Assembly: GCA_036346205.1 (NCBI GenBank)
Contig: JARFJB010001985.1
Coordinates: 1,593,501-1,657,500, forward strand
DNA: 64,000 bases
Direction: 5' to 3'
DNA from: Vesta saturnalis
Lineage: Eukaryota; Arthropoda; Insecta; Coleoptera; Lampyridae
Positions 22,001 to 36,759 of the stretch are shown in pieces. The translations under genes and the position numbers were made by a program. The notes below the pieces were generated by a model, which saw only the letters and a list, made by a program, of their open reading frames with translations, did not search any database and was not told the DNA's origin. Position 1 is the stretch's first letter; each line of letters begins with the position of its first letter.

Positions 22001-22175
22001 TAAAATGTGAATCAAAGTTCTTGTATTGGCTAAATTGTAATAAAAAAATTATGTTTACACTATGTGGATTCATAATACTACTGTCCTAAAACCACCAGGA
22101 TGAGATAGTTTTCCTAAGAACCGGATCCAGTTCCCAAAGACAGATATCCGTTTCCCAAAACAAGGGAGCAGTGTA
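21370..22175 (+). repeat. 140-bp direct duplication with GTTTCCCAAAACAG minisatellite
   Basis: Segments 21,370-21,560 and 22,025-22,175 share ATTGTAATAAAA, CTACTATCCTAAA-like, ACCACCAGGATGAG and CCTAAGAACCGGAT, followed by units of about 22-24 bp built on GTTTCCCAAAACAGATAGC (five units in the first copy, two in the second). The same unit type recurs at 52,690-52,870 and, in reverse, at 53,270, 53,760 and 55,195. It is therefore a feature of the repeat family that accompanies the Polinton remnants. Confidence 0.75.
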
Positions 22176-22189
22176 GCCACAATGATAAT

Positions 22190-24340
22190 TGTATAAAAAG
22201 TTTTTGAAAGGTCTAAAACGCTGGAGCCTGCATATATAGGTTTGTGGAGGTATACTTCTAGCCTATTCATTTGAATGATAAGCATATCATTGTTAAAGAT
22301 TGCACAACTATAAAAATTTGGTTTTGATCTGTAAGCACTAGCGCCATAGCGACCATCCCATTTCGTCACTAAACCTATATACTTATATTTACGTATATCT
22401 TCCATGAACACTAATCATTAATTTATAGAAATTTTTGTCAAATTTATATTGAGATTGCTGGCACATGACGGTATTTAAATCGATATGTTTTTTAACCACG
22501 GGGACTGTTTAAAACGTAGCATATGGTGTACTTTTACCAACTTCAATCCATATTTTAAATGTACTTTCAAATTTCTGTAATGAAACAGTAATTGCGTTTT
22601 TGATACAATGTAAGCAATAATTTTTTCATTGTTGGATTTGAATCAGGTACGGGTGGAACCATATGTTCGGGTCCCAGCGGTAGATCACTGTAACTCTCAT
22701 GTAGTTCTATGTGACAGTCTAAATCACACTCGACTATATAACCAATTTCTGAATCATTGGGATGATTTATTCAATCTAAAGTTTTAAAATTAGCTTCGTC
22801 AACAAAAGACAAATCTCCAAATGGTACAAATTCTGACATGGCGGCTCCATATAAATTATTTACATCGTAGTAGATTAAATACACTTTCGGAAGTGGGGGA
22901 AAGTTTTTCTCCTATGTACTTAGCTTTAGCATACCGATTTGAACATTGATGTACACCACCTCTAATACCTCTTTTAATAAACATTAGCATATCAATGTCT
23001 GTAAATAGTTCTAAATTTACTTGCGTAATTTTAAGCATAACATCGAATGCTAAACCGGGGGCTATATAATAATGCAGGGGATCAAGTTTATAAGTACTTA
23101 AACAAGCTTGTCGAAACTTTTCGGAAATGTTAGTTAAAAGTAGAAAGTCCGTTTTCAGATAAAAATTCGAGTATTCCCCTAACGGTTTAATATTAAATTT
23201 GTTCCAAACAATAACCGCATGCGCAAAACTTGCATCACTGTTTTCAATATATTCATATGGAAACACGCCTTTGCGAACTAGTAAAGAAAATTCATCACTG
23301 TTACAATTAGCGCGGGTAACATTTTTTTACTATCTTCCAAATAGTTTGACGATTTTTCAATACTACTACTCACAAATCTGAAAGAGTCAATAAATCCAAA
23401 CCTAATTTTACTGCCTTCTATTACTTTCGTGAAACAGGCATATCTTTCTTTGTTTATAGGCAGAATTGAAATTGAATCGGGAACAGTAGCCAATTCCCTA
23501 ATTATGAAATGTGAATCGTATCCTGAAATCCGAAAATTTGATAAATCATAGCGCTTTCAAATTTATCAACCAGAGTTAGGCTCAAAGTATCCATAGGAAT
23601 TATTTTATTGATTGTTTCGGTAGTCCAATGTGCAATCCTTTTCAGTTCTTTAACAAACGATTGAATGCAATAACTTTCTCTATAAAGTCTAAATCGACAT
23701 TAAGAATCGTATGAACACTTGAAGTAGTAAGCAATGCTGAAGGGTACATGTTTGGAGTGAAATAGAGTATTACTTGTCTGTTAAATTTGTACACTTTTCT
23801 AAGATACTTCTAAATCCGCATAAATTACAAACGACACCTTTTCTTGGAATGCAAAATCTGTGAACTGTAGAAACATTTCTTGCCTCGGTAGGTAGCTTGA
23901 TAGAGCATCGATTAAGTTGATGACAGTGAGTAACATGTTTTTGTAGAATGTGATCTGAAGAAAAGTGATTCAAACGTCGATAACAAATATATTTCTTGTG
24001 CTCCCTATTAGATAGTTATTTAGAAAAAAGAGCTGACATACTTTTAATCCACGTGAAATGATAAACAGTAGTATTTATTGTATAAATATCATCAGCGGTT
24101 TGATTATTAGGAGAAATTACTAAGAGATTTATAGGTTCCCTAACACTATTTTGATTTTCACTTGATACAAATGGTAATATACTTTTCCCTCGAATGCAAA
24201 ACGAATTAATGGAGAGGTCGTTTAATTTTTCGAATTTTTTTACACCATCTAGTTTAATGGGGAAGTGAATTATTATTAGAATACTCTCCTTAACAGGCAC
24301 ACTGCGCCTAATTATTAGGAGGAGAACAAGCGGTATCAAG
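22190..24340 (-). pseudogene. Polinton/Maverick-type DNA polymerase B (protein-primed), broken
   Basis: Family motifs appear in the right order on the minus strand. The N-terminal region (24,016-24,339) has FEKLNDLSINSF and a YHFTWIKSMSALF stretch. A zinc-finger-like part (23,770-23,973) has FSSDHILQKHVTHC. An exonuclease-proximal part (23,278-23,493) has FIDSFRFVSSSI. The thumb/palm part (22,856-23,266) has YFPYEY-like, FYLKTDFLLLTN, LDPLHYYIAPGLAFD, ELFTDIDML and KRGIRGGVHQ. Next come SEFVPFGDL and a LHESYSDLPLGPE segment (22,680-22,860), and finally KPIYAGSSVLDLSK (22,230). Many stops and frame changes make it inactive. Such polymerases replicate the element from a terminal protein primer. 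Confidence 0.85.
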
Positions 24341-24442
24341 TTTACAATAAACAGAAATTATTATTTACTACGTAGAGTCTAAGATTAAATGATTACCTAC
24401 ATTAAAAAAAGATTGGTTTAAGGTATATTATGAATGGGCAGA

Positions 24443-26513
<2,071 letters not shown>

Positions 26514-27109
26514 TATGAGTGCAGGATGGTGTAAATCCTCGGGTAATAAAGGATCGTCCGCTTTTATGACATTAACTTCAAAATATATATTATTTAATAT
26601 TCAAAAATAAAAACAAACTAAACATTACATTAATTGTAGAAGAAGTAGTGCCTTTAACAATGTGGTTATACATGTCAGGTATATTGAAGTCGCCTAATAT
26701 TAGTAAATTACCAGAAAACATGCAATTTAAACTACTAAAAAGGTCAACAAAGTCTGTGTAATTCGTGGCTGTGCAGGACGGAGGTATATAGATTACGAAA
26801 ATATTAAGGATTCAAGATGAGTGTTTTAATTTAACGCCGACAATATCAATTAATGGCAAGTAAGAGCATTCACTTACTTGTATTACTTCAGCACAGTACG
26901 TAGTTTCAACAGCGAGAAGCACGCTGCCTCCTTTTGACATATCAGTAGTAGCGGGATCACGGTAAGATCTAAATACTGAATACCGAGTGGACTCAAATAA
27001 TTCTTCATTATTTATATTGTGGTTGAATCATAATTCAAAACATCTCTAAAATGCTGAAACAGCCCATAGGAAGCAATACTCGTCGTCATTTTTAACATTC
27101 ACTACCGCT

Positions 27110-28019
27110 TGCTTTATTGCTATGAAGCAGGGACCTTTTAACGTAAGTTGAAAGACCACTTCTAGATGGAACATAGCTATTAATATTCACCTTTAAATGT
27201 AACACTTCATGTATCCCTTTCAGAAAGCTCCTCTAATTTTTTTTGTAGCTTATAATAAACATTTTCATTATACCACACACGTAAATTGGTAGCAATATCG
27301 ATGAGGTAATTTTTTATGGCAAAAGCCTTCAACTCGATAACAGTAGGTAGCGGATCGCGAAAATTTTACTATAATAAAAGTTTGTTAAATCGCCATTGTT
27401 ACCACGATAGAAAAATTAGCGGATCTTTAATATTTTGATAATACGTCGTAATTTGCTAATGTTTCCAAAATATTTTATTTATGTTTTTATGTAAGGAATT
27501 TGGGACTGTTTTTCTAGGGTTGTAAAACACATGTGGGGGGGGGGGTGAGTAGCAGGTGTACGCTTAAAATGCTTTACTGAAAGGGCGTAACGAATAATTG
27601 GAATTTCTTATGAGCCGGTTCTTGATGGAAAAATGTCACTAGCTTAATAAGTAATTGTGCCGGAACAGACCGTGATCAAAAAATATCTTTGATGCTTGGA
27701 AACTCGAGAGAGAAATGTAGTGTTTGTTACGAACGAATGTATATTTTTAAAATTAAGATGTGGAATAATTACTATGAAACTGTTCCAACGGAAATTAATG
27801 TTTCTTGTTTTTTTTTATTACTTTTGAAACACGGGGTGGTTTTTCGGGAATAGATATAGTTAGTTTTGAAATCTAAGGGGGGGGGGGCAGTTATAGTTAG
27901 TGTCAATTGGGTTAATTAAATATCTTCATTGTAAACAGTTTTTTAAAGTAATTCTTCGTGTACATTTTTCATTTGAATTCGCCAACACTAAGTTGTCTTT
28001 TCTTTGGGGATTAAACCGC
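27110..28019. other. spacer with G runs, no gene seen
   Basis: No coding family was recognised. Two poly-G runs of about 10-11 bases (27,535 and 27,880) stand out in AT-rich DNA. Copy B of the first LINE starts at about 28,020. Confidence 0.45.
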
Positions 28020-29017
28020 GTATTCAAGTTAGCATTAACGCGGGCGTACCACAGGGATCCGTTATAGCGCCTACACTTTTTCTGCTGTACATAAACGACC
28101 TTATTTCTTCAACAACTAACCCCATCCATTGCTTTGCTGACGATAGCACTCTTCACTGTAGTTCATCTCAGTCTACTCATAGTAATAATCTACCTTCTAT
28201 GTCAAATCAAGAAATTAAAGCTGAAATGGCAAATTCAATCAACAAAGACATTCAACGTATTCTCGAATGGGGAAGCAATAATCTAGTTAAATTTAATGCT
28301 AACAAAACTCAGTGTTGCCTTATGTCCGCCAAAAAAGATCGATCATTTCCTGTTGTAAGTATGAATGGCTCAGTTCTTAAGTTTTCAGACTCTATTACTC
28401 TGTTGGGTATGACTGTATCTTCAAATCTCTCGTGGGTTGACCATCTTCTGTCAGCTACCAAAACAGCTGCTCGTAAAATAGGTTTTTTGTACAGATCTAA
28501 GCAGTACTTTACCTCTCGACAACTCCTTTTGCTGTATAAGGCCCAAATTCGGCCTCATCTGGAATATAATTCTCACCTTTGGGTTAGTGCTCCCCAATAC
28601 GCTCTCGATATCGTTGATCGTATTCAAAAGAGAGCAATTAGGCTTATAAATGACCCGTCTTTAACTTCTTACATACAGTCCCTTGAGCATAGAAGGATGG
28701 TTTTAGTTCTTTCTTTGTATTATCGTTATTACAACGGCTATTGTGCTGGTGAATTACATTCTTTGATACCATCTCCGGCTATCTTTGCGAGAAACACTCG
28801 GTTCGCTCAATCACATCATCAGTATGCAGTACAAATCTCCACTTGTCGTACCAAACGGGCGCAATCCACATTTTTCTACACGGCTTCTAAACTCTGGAAT
28901 GATCTCCCTAGTTCCTGTTTTCCTCTCACTTATGATATGAGAAAATTTAAGGTAGCTGTTCATAGGCATCTATTGGCAATTCATTATCCCTCTATCCATC
29001 CTCCTAAGTGTTGCTGA
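28004..29017 (+). pseudogene. LINE RT, C-terminal 337 codons, open
   Basis: The open frame holds VPQGSVIAPTLFLLYINDL, then FADDST (catalytic box, in place of YADD), the WGSNNLVKFNANKT segment, the SWVDHLL and ARKIGFLYRS thumb motifs, RIQKRAIRLI, and a C-terminal tail with TFFYTASKLWNDLP. It ends with a natural stop just before the 3' UTR shared with copy A. The first few codons (to about 28,024) come from flanking DNA, and the endonuclease and first half of RT are missing. The frame is therefore a remnant, not a gene with a product. Confidence 0.9.
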
Positions 29018-29071
29018 GTGCTTTAGCACGATAGGCCTTATTTAGCCTGTTCAGGTCCACAATCATAAAAA
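28020..29071 (+). mobile_element. 5'-truncated LINE, copy B of the Jockey/CR1-type family
   Basis: Homology with copy A (15,089-16,120, minus strand) begins at AAGTTAGCATTAACGC (about 28,025) and runs to the common 3' end TTCAGGTCCACAATCAT followed by an A run at 29,062-29,071. The 5' truncation in the middle of RT is typical of LINE insertions. The intact frame indicates a younger insertion than copy A. Confidence 0.9.
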
Positions 29072-32000
29072 AAAAATGTTAACGATTTGTGTCTGTGATC
29101 AATTAAGGGAATATTTATTCTAGTGTAAGTATGTGTGTTTATATAAATGAAAGCTTACAGCTGATCATTTTACCAGCCTGTGCAACGTATTAAAAGAATC
29201 AAACATTGCCTTGCAAAGGTATCTTATTTGTACGCGGACTCATTAAGCTGAAATATGCTAAAATAAAAGACAGTACAGGGTACTCTCACTCTGATATTTG
29301 TGCGAATTAGTATTGTTGATTGTTGTTTATATTTGTGTAGAGGTGGGCTGATGAACGGGAATATGATACCGCTTTGGTTACTAATTGTAAAAGGCAATTA
29401 CCAAGCGTGTACACACTCCCAAGATGAAATACCCATTCAACACCTTGAATTTTACTTTTAATGTTTTTATTGTTGTATAGATGTGTGTGTAACCCGAGAA
29501 AGGAGCACTGTATTTTTCTAACGCCCTCAAACTTATACAGCGGTCACGATGTTGTGATCTATGTATAACTTACCCTTGTAAGGCTTTGTTTTAATGAGTT
29601 TTTTTGTCAGTTTGTTTAAGTAGAATTATTTGCCTGCGAGCTGATTTCTCTTTGTATATGCTTTATTGTAATTGGATTTATGTATTCTGTGCTTTAGTGG
29701 TCACTAAATAATTGGGTGTGTATAGATTCCTTGTCCGTTTTCTTTTGTCCTTGCCTTTACCTTATAATCACCTGTGAAATTTTGCTATTTTATATGTACC
29801 ATAATTTGTTTTATTATTTTATGTGCTTATTTACTTAAAGACCGGCATGATTGGCTTTAAAGGGCCATATGCTTGGTATTACGATTTTTATTATATTTTT
29901 ATTTTGATTATTTATTACCCGATTGTACCTGTGACTACATGTGTTTTTTTTTTATTATTGTTTCTGTGCAACTAAACTGCTTTTTATTCATTTCCTCATA
30001 ATGTTATAATTTTGTAGGCACTTTAACTTGATTTAGTGGTGTTTTGTTATATATTTAACCCTTTCTTTGCTTTTTTTGGGTTATTTGATTTTTTAATGTT
30101 TTATTGATGGTTCTCTCCCACAAGAGTATATTAACGGGCGGATCCACCGCTGCACAACGTACCTACCACTAGATGGCAATTTCGTTTAATCAGATTTAAG
30201 GTTTGCGAGTAATTAAATATCTGACTCGTAATTAAATTCTAATGTTTTGATTATTGCCCAGAAAGTCAAAGTAAGGCAGGCAATTGAGTAGTAGTGACAT
30301 TGTCTGTCAAGTCAAGACAAATCATTTAGCGATTGTTTTGTTCTTAAATTTGAATTATTGCAAATAAGTTCAAATTGCGCTTTTCAAGATAGGGTACCTG
30401 GGGGACGCTACATAATTTGATTGTAAGGGTGCATAAAATTGCATGCTAAAAGGACATTCATCTTTAGCATCGATTACCTTGGCTTTAATTTAACCTTTCG
30501 TACAAAACTATTGTATGCATTTTGTAAAAAAATAAGAGGGTCATTGATGTTTGCTATATTGACTATAAGTAATCCACCATTAAAGCATGAATCTAGATAG
30601 TACCAACCTAATTTGCGTGTACGTTCTTAGGGACAATTCCACTACCTGTTTTTTCCGAAGCGTTCTTTAACCGTTGAAGTCTCGCAAGGTAACACTTTAA
30701 CAATGATCAATTGCTTTCGATATTAAGCAAATAAATTTTATTTTGAATTATATCTTGCAATTGCTTAATGTTAGTGCTAATTACACGTGTGTACTTTACA
30801 AATTCATTTTTTGTTTTCAACAATGGAATAATACATACTCTACAAGTTATCTCATAACGTAGTTCGTTTTGGGACAATCTGTCAACGTGAAACTTTTGAA
30901 CCCAAGCCATAGTAACTTTTCAAACTAATTGAGCACAAACCAATAGGAAAATTATGTCTTAGTTAAAGAAAATAAAGGGCCGTATCACAGAATTCAATAG
31001 GTCTATACAAAACAAAACTGGAGTTCAAATCGAAATTAAAATAAATACTCAAGAGGACATGGCAACGCACGAAAATAGATATACCTAGGTAATTAAAGTT
31101 AACGTAACCTTTTGTAGATGGTAACACGATCCGTTACCCGCAGCTCGTCGGTTGGGTCGAGATTCACTTATAAAGAAACAAAAGGATAACAGGGCGCCAG
31201 AAGCCTATGTTATAACATAGAGGCCCAACGAATCTGAAGGTACCTGCTCCCGCTTCAAGGAACAGGGTGACAAACAGATACGGAAAGTTACTTACCGCTT
31301 ACCACTGGTAGACCAAATAAATAAATCAAGAAAATGGAGGCTCAGAAGTGTATTGAACATCAAAAGGTTATAATCTGGATGTGCCTTAAGATTATACACT
31401 TGTCCACACTAAACATATACATGCAAAAAAAAGTTATTCAAATAAAATAAACCTATGGCTATATGCCAATTATTAAACTAAGAGCCTGCCATAATTACAA
31501 TTATGTACCACGGAAAAACATGGCGTAACATTGATTATTAGAACATCAACAAGACGGCTAGCGGTTTTCTAGCAATATGATTTTAAAGAATTAATGTTGA
31601 AAGATCTTTCTGACCAATGCTGCTTTCTAAAATATCGCAACTCAAACTGGGTAAAAAAAATCGATTATAATTTAATCTTGTTTTAGTCTTACAGGCCAAG
31701 CGTAATTATTACTTAATTGAAATTCCATAAGAACAAAAATATATCTAGTATGGGGCCTAATAACCTTCAACAGTAAATGTACACAACATATTTAAAGTGG
31801 TAGTGTAAACAAGCCTTAACTGTCATAATTTAATACAAAACTTCGAATCTTGACATTTCCTTGTTAGTTTATATATGATTGCTTGTTACATATTAAAAGA
31901 AATCTAACACAGTATACGAAACATAAAGATTTACACCACTACGAAACTAGAGACAATAACAATCTTTTAATCGATCAATTTAGGCTAAAGGCCTCCCATA

Positions 32001-33099
32001 ACGGCCCTAATTACCTATCGCAGAAATTCTTAGCACCTTAACTCTAAAAATACGTTCTTTGCCAACAAATCAATTTAAGCCACTCATCAAGCAACATTTA
32101 ATCTCTCATGCGTTCTATACTTTTGATAAATTTTTCAACTGTGATCATAATATAATTTTAAATAGGTGCTTGTTTTAGTGGTTTTCCTCTCGTACCTTTC
32201 AAAGGCCATTTTATTAATTTATTGACGTATGTAAGTACAACTTGCATTAATAATATAAATAAATGATGATTATTATTAATTAATGTCTAACAATAAATGA
32301 AAATAAACACTTCTGAAATTTCCACACTAGTAATGAACGTTAATTATAATTAGAGCATTGCATCAATTCAGCATTCTTATTAAACCTAAACCATAAGATT
32401 GATGAACCTTAAACTTGAGTTCATAAAGCAATTAACTGACGTAAATATTATGAAAAGAGAAAGTTACTGGAAAAATTAAATCTAGGAAATTGATAATTCA
32501 AACTTGCTTCCGCACTTGGGGTACCGGCTTAATTGAATACTCTGACCTTTACTAACCAGAAGTTGTGGTTGTACTGGGAAAAGTCTACACCAGCATTGAT
32601 AGTGTCGATGACTACCAGTAAACGGTTTGATTGATTTGTTACTCCGCCAAAAAAAAATTGACCATTCCAAATGAGAAAAAAAATCGAAGCTCTAAGATAG
32701 AAATTCCAGAAATAAATCTACTATAAATTATACTTCAGAATAAACGGACAAAATAAAGAAATTCCATTTACCTCTAGGATTCCAGACAAAGGTAAGATAA
32801 ACGAACACAAATAGTTTCTACATTGTCTATTTCTTCTAAACCCTCTTCATAGAGATTGAAAGTAAATTCCAAATTAAAAAAATAGTCGGAATAACTAAAA
32901 AGAAGCGTTTTTTTTTCTTTTCCACCCAGTAACCAACGAGAAAAGAAAAAGAAAATAGAATTGTTCAAACTACTTCCAGGTATCATGATTTTCAATTTTG
33001 TGTCACCAATTGACGTTTCTAGATTAAAATTAAATGGAAATGTTTGAGTGCATTGCAAAATCAATTTCCTCATAAAATTAGATTAACACGAAAATCTAC
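29072..33099. other. 4-kb stretch with no recognised gene
   Basis: The first kilobase is T/G-rich on the + strand, and from about 30,930 the sequence becomes A/C-rich. No family motif was found in the short open frames (for example 30,707-30,910, 32,482-32,670 and 32,774-33,073, all minus). It may be the internal or leader part of the LTR-like unit whose primer-site-like motifs lie at 33.1-33.33 kb. That is a guess from position only. Confidence 0.4.
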
Positions 33100-33330
33100 C
33101 GTTACAACCACCAACAAAATAAAACGAAATTAGCTAAATCTGTAAATCTATAACCCACGCGGCAGCCCACGTTTAGCGTCAAAGTTTGTGACAGCAATTT
33201 CCCTGTGCAACTCCTTAGTCCCGGATAATCACAAGAGCAGGGTATTGAATGTGGAAATTGAAATAAAAATAAAATAGGGCGTAAGAAAGAGAGAAGAGGA
33301 GATTCTGTTGAGCGCCACAACCTTTAATTT
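33100..33330 (-). repeat. LTR-retrotransposon leader with primer-site-like motifs
   Basis: Read on the minus strand there are two motifs with the shape of gypsy-type primer sites: TGGCGCTCAACAG at about 33,303-33,316 and ACGCTAAACGTGGG at about 33,167-33,180, each preceded by a CAAACTTTG segment. This doublet resembles the doublet on the + strand at 9,080-9,205. No LTR pair was identified. Confidence 0.4.
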
Positions 33331-34900
33331 AGCCACCAAAGTTTGAAATGAGACGAGCACGGAAAAATGCGTTTAGAATAATTGAGTAATGTAAACAGAA
33401 TCAAAATGAATACCAATTATAAACTAAACCCACTAAATAAAAGTAATTAAACAATTATCCAAGTGGGAGTTCAACCACCAAACTAAACTGATATTAGCCT
33501 AGTGATAATGGCTCGCCAAGGTCAAACCACAACCCTCAAATAATCTTAGTTAAAATATTCAGTACCTACATATAAAAATTAGAAACAAATATTTTGTTGA
33601 ACCTGAAACAAATCTACCGGGAAAACTGATATCTTTTATCAAAGTTTGGCCAACCCAATAGCCCTTACGCTCCTATCTCAAACTAAAACTAAAAAAACTG
33701 ACTTGGTAATTAGTTTTTCGTCACTCCGTAGTATACAATTGAATTTCAGTTACAAAATAAAAACATAATTACTGGTTCAATCTAAATGTCGGATACAACA
33801 TAACAAATAAAAGTAGCTATAATATCTAGACTAGTAGTTCCAATAAAAAGTATAAATCTAAAAATTCTGTAGATAATCCGTCTTGTAGAACCCTACTACT
33901 ACTTGCGTAATACTCTCCTTTGCCTTCTTCTGGTGCACATTGCACTATTGCTGTTGAGAAATGTGAAGATACTGATTTGACTTCCCTTGCTTCAATTCCT
34001 TCCGATTCCGATGAATCACGTGATTGTTGGTACACTTCAACTCAACTTCCTCAGGCATCTCCTTTATATTCCAGATTCTTTTCGGTTTCTAAACTTAAAG
34101 TATCATTTTATATAGAGTACTTCTTCTTTATTAGATTTTCTTACCCGTGTGATAGAGGTAGGTATATTTCCTGGTTTAACTCAATCTGCATTATTTAGTG
34201 GTGCTCCTGAAATATTAACAGGTAACGCACCACGTTGAATGCAACTTCTTGTAACGGGACCAATTCGTAAACCCTATATAGCTGTTACAGTATCGTAGAA
34301 CGCTTGTGACTGGGAGGCTTTAGCCCAGAACAATTCAGCAAGTGTAACCCAGCAATTAGCGAAAATAATTGAAGTACTTTGGGTACGGGGTCAGATGATC
34401 TACACTAAAGCAGTACTAATGTTGGTAAGTATAAGCTTTTTCAGTAATAGTAGTGGGCACCATTAACTTTCTAAAATACAACTCTAAAAGTTCAAAAAGG
34501 GAGTTTGTTTAGTTAATATTAAACGTAGAAAAGTCTTCCAATTAACCAGATTTTTTGGAAAAAAACACAAAATCAAAAATTATAAGTTAATTGGAGAATA
34601 ATATACTACAATCAGTAGTGTAACATAGGGTTTTACTTAAGATGGAATTATTACGTATATTTACACAAAATTTGCTGTAAACTTATGAATGTAGAGTAAA
34701 ATACGGTAAATCAAATTACTCACGTTTCAACGGTATTATTATCGTAGCCTTTGCAGTTAACATCTAATTGTATTCAATGTAACGTTTTTGTTTGTTTTTA
34801 TTTTTAACCTAGTTACTGAAAATGACAATTCTTAAATTCTTGTAACCGAAACAGATATGCGATATGGGTAAGTTAACCTGATATATTTGTAAAATAGTTG
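33331..34900 (+). other. unassigned, with a coding-like segment at 33,905-34,430
   Basis: Between 33,905 and 34,430 the + strand shows protein-like sequence in shifting frames: an Asp/Ser-rich piece (33,920-34,090) with SSGAHCTIAVEKC and SDSDESRD, then in another frame a FPGLTQSALFSGAPE segment (about 34,165-34,215), then an LAQNNSASVTQQL segment (about 34,320-34,360). The serine/aspartate-rich start followed by a structured piece would fit a retroelement gag, but I recognise no family. The rest is AT-rich without signal. Confidence 0.35.
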
Positions 34901-35555
34901 AATCAAACCTATGTGACTTGTCTTATTTGACACACACGAGCAGTTCCTGTTTCGTACAGTACTTAAATTGAAAATTACTGCCGTTTGAAAAAGACGTATT
35001 CAGAGATTTTGACATTCATTTGCCGAATAAAATGAATCAGTGTTTGGATGGTATTTTGATAACGCTTTCTCTCCAAACAACATTTAATAAACTTGTTGAA
35101 AACGTTTTGTTTTAGTGGAGAATCTATGAATGATACGTGAATGTGAAGCACCATTAAAGGAAGTTGAGGTATCGCAGTCAACCACCTATGACGTGTGCAC
35201 AGTTTTTGAAATGCACAAGATATATTGTTGATAGATTTAAGAGAACGAAACGCTTTCCAAAGCACAGGTTCTATTATACTTCCCTTTTAGACCAACTGCG
35301 TGAGCATTTCATGTTCCTCAAATTTATGTGCAACAGTTCTAAGTTCTCAGTATTTCCTACCGAACCGTATAAAGCTTGTAAAATCTAGATTAGATACAGC
35401 GCTAAAGATAAGCATTGATTATTATGTTTGTGATAACATTCTAAGGCTTTACAATAACCTGTTTTCCAAACGAGTGATTTGCACAATCAACAATTTAATT
35501 TGATTGCAAATCAATAATTAGCTTGGTTTCTTATTATCGCTACGAAGTGAGTAAC
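34901..35555. other. upstream of OBP gene 2, no gene recognised
   Basis: A 96-codon minus-strand frame (34,975-35,265) and overlapping plus-strand frames are present, but none has a recognisable motif. Which strand, if any, is coding cannot be decided. Confidence 0.35.
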
Positions 35556-35561
35556 TGTTAA

Positions 35562-35567
35562 TATAAA
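35562..35567 (+). promoter_or_regulatory. TATA box of OBP gene 2
   Basis: TATAAA lies 34-39 bp before the ATG at 35,601, the same arrangement as in OBP gene 1. Confidence 0.65.
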
Positions 35568-35600
35568 CTGACTAAACGTTTTACTAATAAAACATTAAAC

Positions 35601-36058
35601 ATGAAACTACTGGGTCTCATATTACTACTTTGTGTGCTTACTTCAGGACAAAAAGTGCGAGTTTATTTTTATTTTCCTTAGCATAAATTTATTTTCAATT
35701 ATTTCAGTTGCGTAAAGATGAGATTAAACAATGGAGCCGTATGATTTCAAAATTCTATGATAAATGTGTGGAAGAATCGAACGTAAATCCAATTCTTGTT
35801 GATAGGATGATGAATTATTCAGAATTTATTGAAGATCAAGCCTTGAAGGATTATTGGGAATGTATTGAATTGACAATGGGCTATATTGGTCCAAACGAAA
35901 AATTCAATGCACAACAAATTGCAGAAAACATTCCATTTATTCCAGCGGCAACATCTTTAAAATGTATTTCAGAAATAAATGATATTGAAGATTTGGCTGA
36001 GAAATGTTATCAAAAAGCAAAATGTTTTATCACCGAACTTTCTGCTGATTTGGTGTAA
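35601..36058 (+). CDS. Minus-C-like odorant-binding protein, paralogue of the 13.1-kb gene
   Basis: Exon 1 is 35,601-35,654 (54 nt, signal peptide starting MKLLG). The intron is 35,655-35,707 (53 bp, GT...AG, phase 0) and exon 2 is 35,708-36,058. Exon 2 begins with a Leu codon where paralogue 1 has Met, so the true start is in exon 1. The four Minus-C cysteines are at the same spacings as in paralogue 1 (31, 33 and 19). A fifth cysteine lies six residues before the last (AEKCYQKAKC), where a classic OBP has its fifth cysteine eight or nine residues before the sixth. Similarity to paralogue 1 runs the whole length (shared NPIL, DRM, EDQ, KDYW and IEDLAEK). The likely role is a secreted carrier of small hydrophobic molecules. 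Confidence 0.9.
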
Positions 36059-36480
36059 GCTGCATCATTTAAAAAAATTAATATTTTACCTTTGCTAGTA
36101 AATAACATTCTTTGTAATAGTGCCTACTTATAAAATACATAAAACTGATTAAACTAGTTTATACTTAAAATGTGATGTATTACGCGCAATTGGTCACTAA
36201 TAACAACCATAACAATGGCCCATACAAATAACAAGTATGTGAACTTTTAGGAGTGCAGGATACGGACAACAAGTGTATTTTATAGCTATGCTTGCAACCG
36301 ACCAGGGCCGTATCTTCTTAAAAAAAAGGTTGCGACTGGCTCTATGAACATTTTCCACCCAGAAGGCATATTTAGACTCTCAAAACTTATACTGTACTCA
36401 TTCATTATCAACAATATTTCTGTTTGAATATTTATATTTTAAATAAATTCTACAATAAAACATTTATTAATTTCACCCTC
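36059..36480. other. spacer after OBP gene 2
   Basis: No gene recognised. No canonical AATAAA was seen close behind the stop codon. Confidence 0.4.
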
Positions 36481-36759
36481 ATTTAACCTTTTCGAACGTA
36501 ATGCGTATCTCACGAGTTGTCAGTCTTAATATACCATGCGCATTGATAATAACACGAAATAATTTTATCACGATTTTCGAAAGAACGTTGCTTATTAACA
36601 GCCTGACATCGAAAACGGAGGGCTGTTACACAATCCAATTTGATTTAGGAAGCTGTGATAAAATTATGAGTTATTTATTATTGACAAACTAGTAACAAGT
36701 TTGACATTGTTAAGAAGAACCTCTTAGCGTCGCGGATGATTCTACTACCTGTAATGAAC

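Noticed and set aside
28004..29017. 337-codon open frame as a possible host gene
   Set aside because: It is the C-terminal half of a LINE RT with the LINE 3' end and A run behind it.
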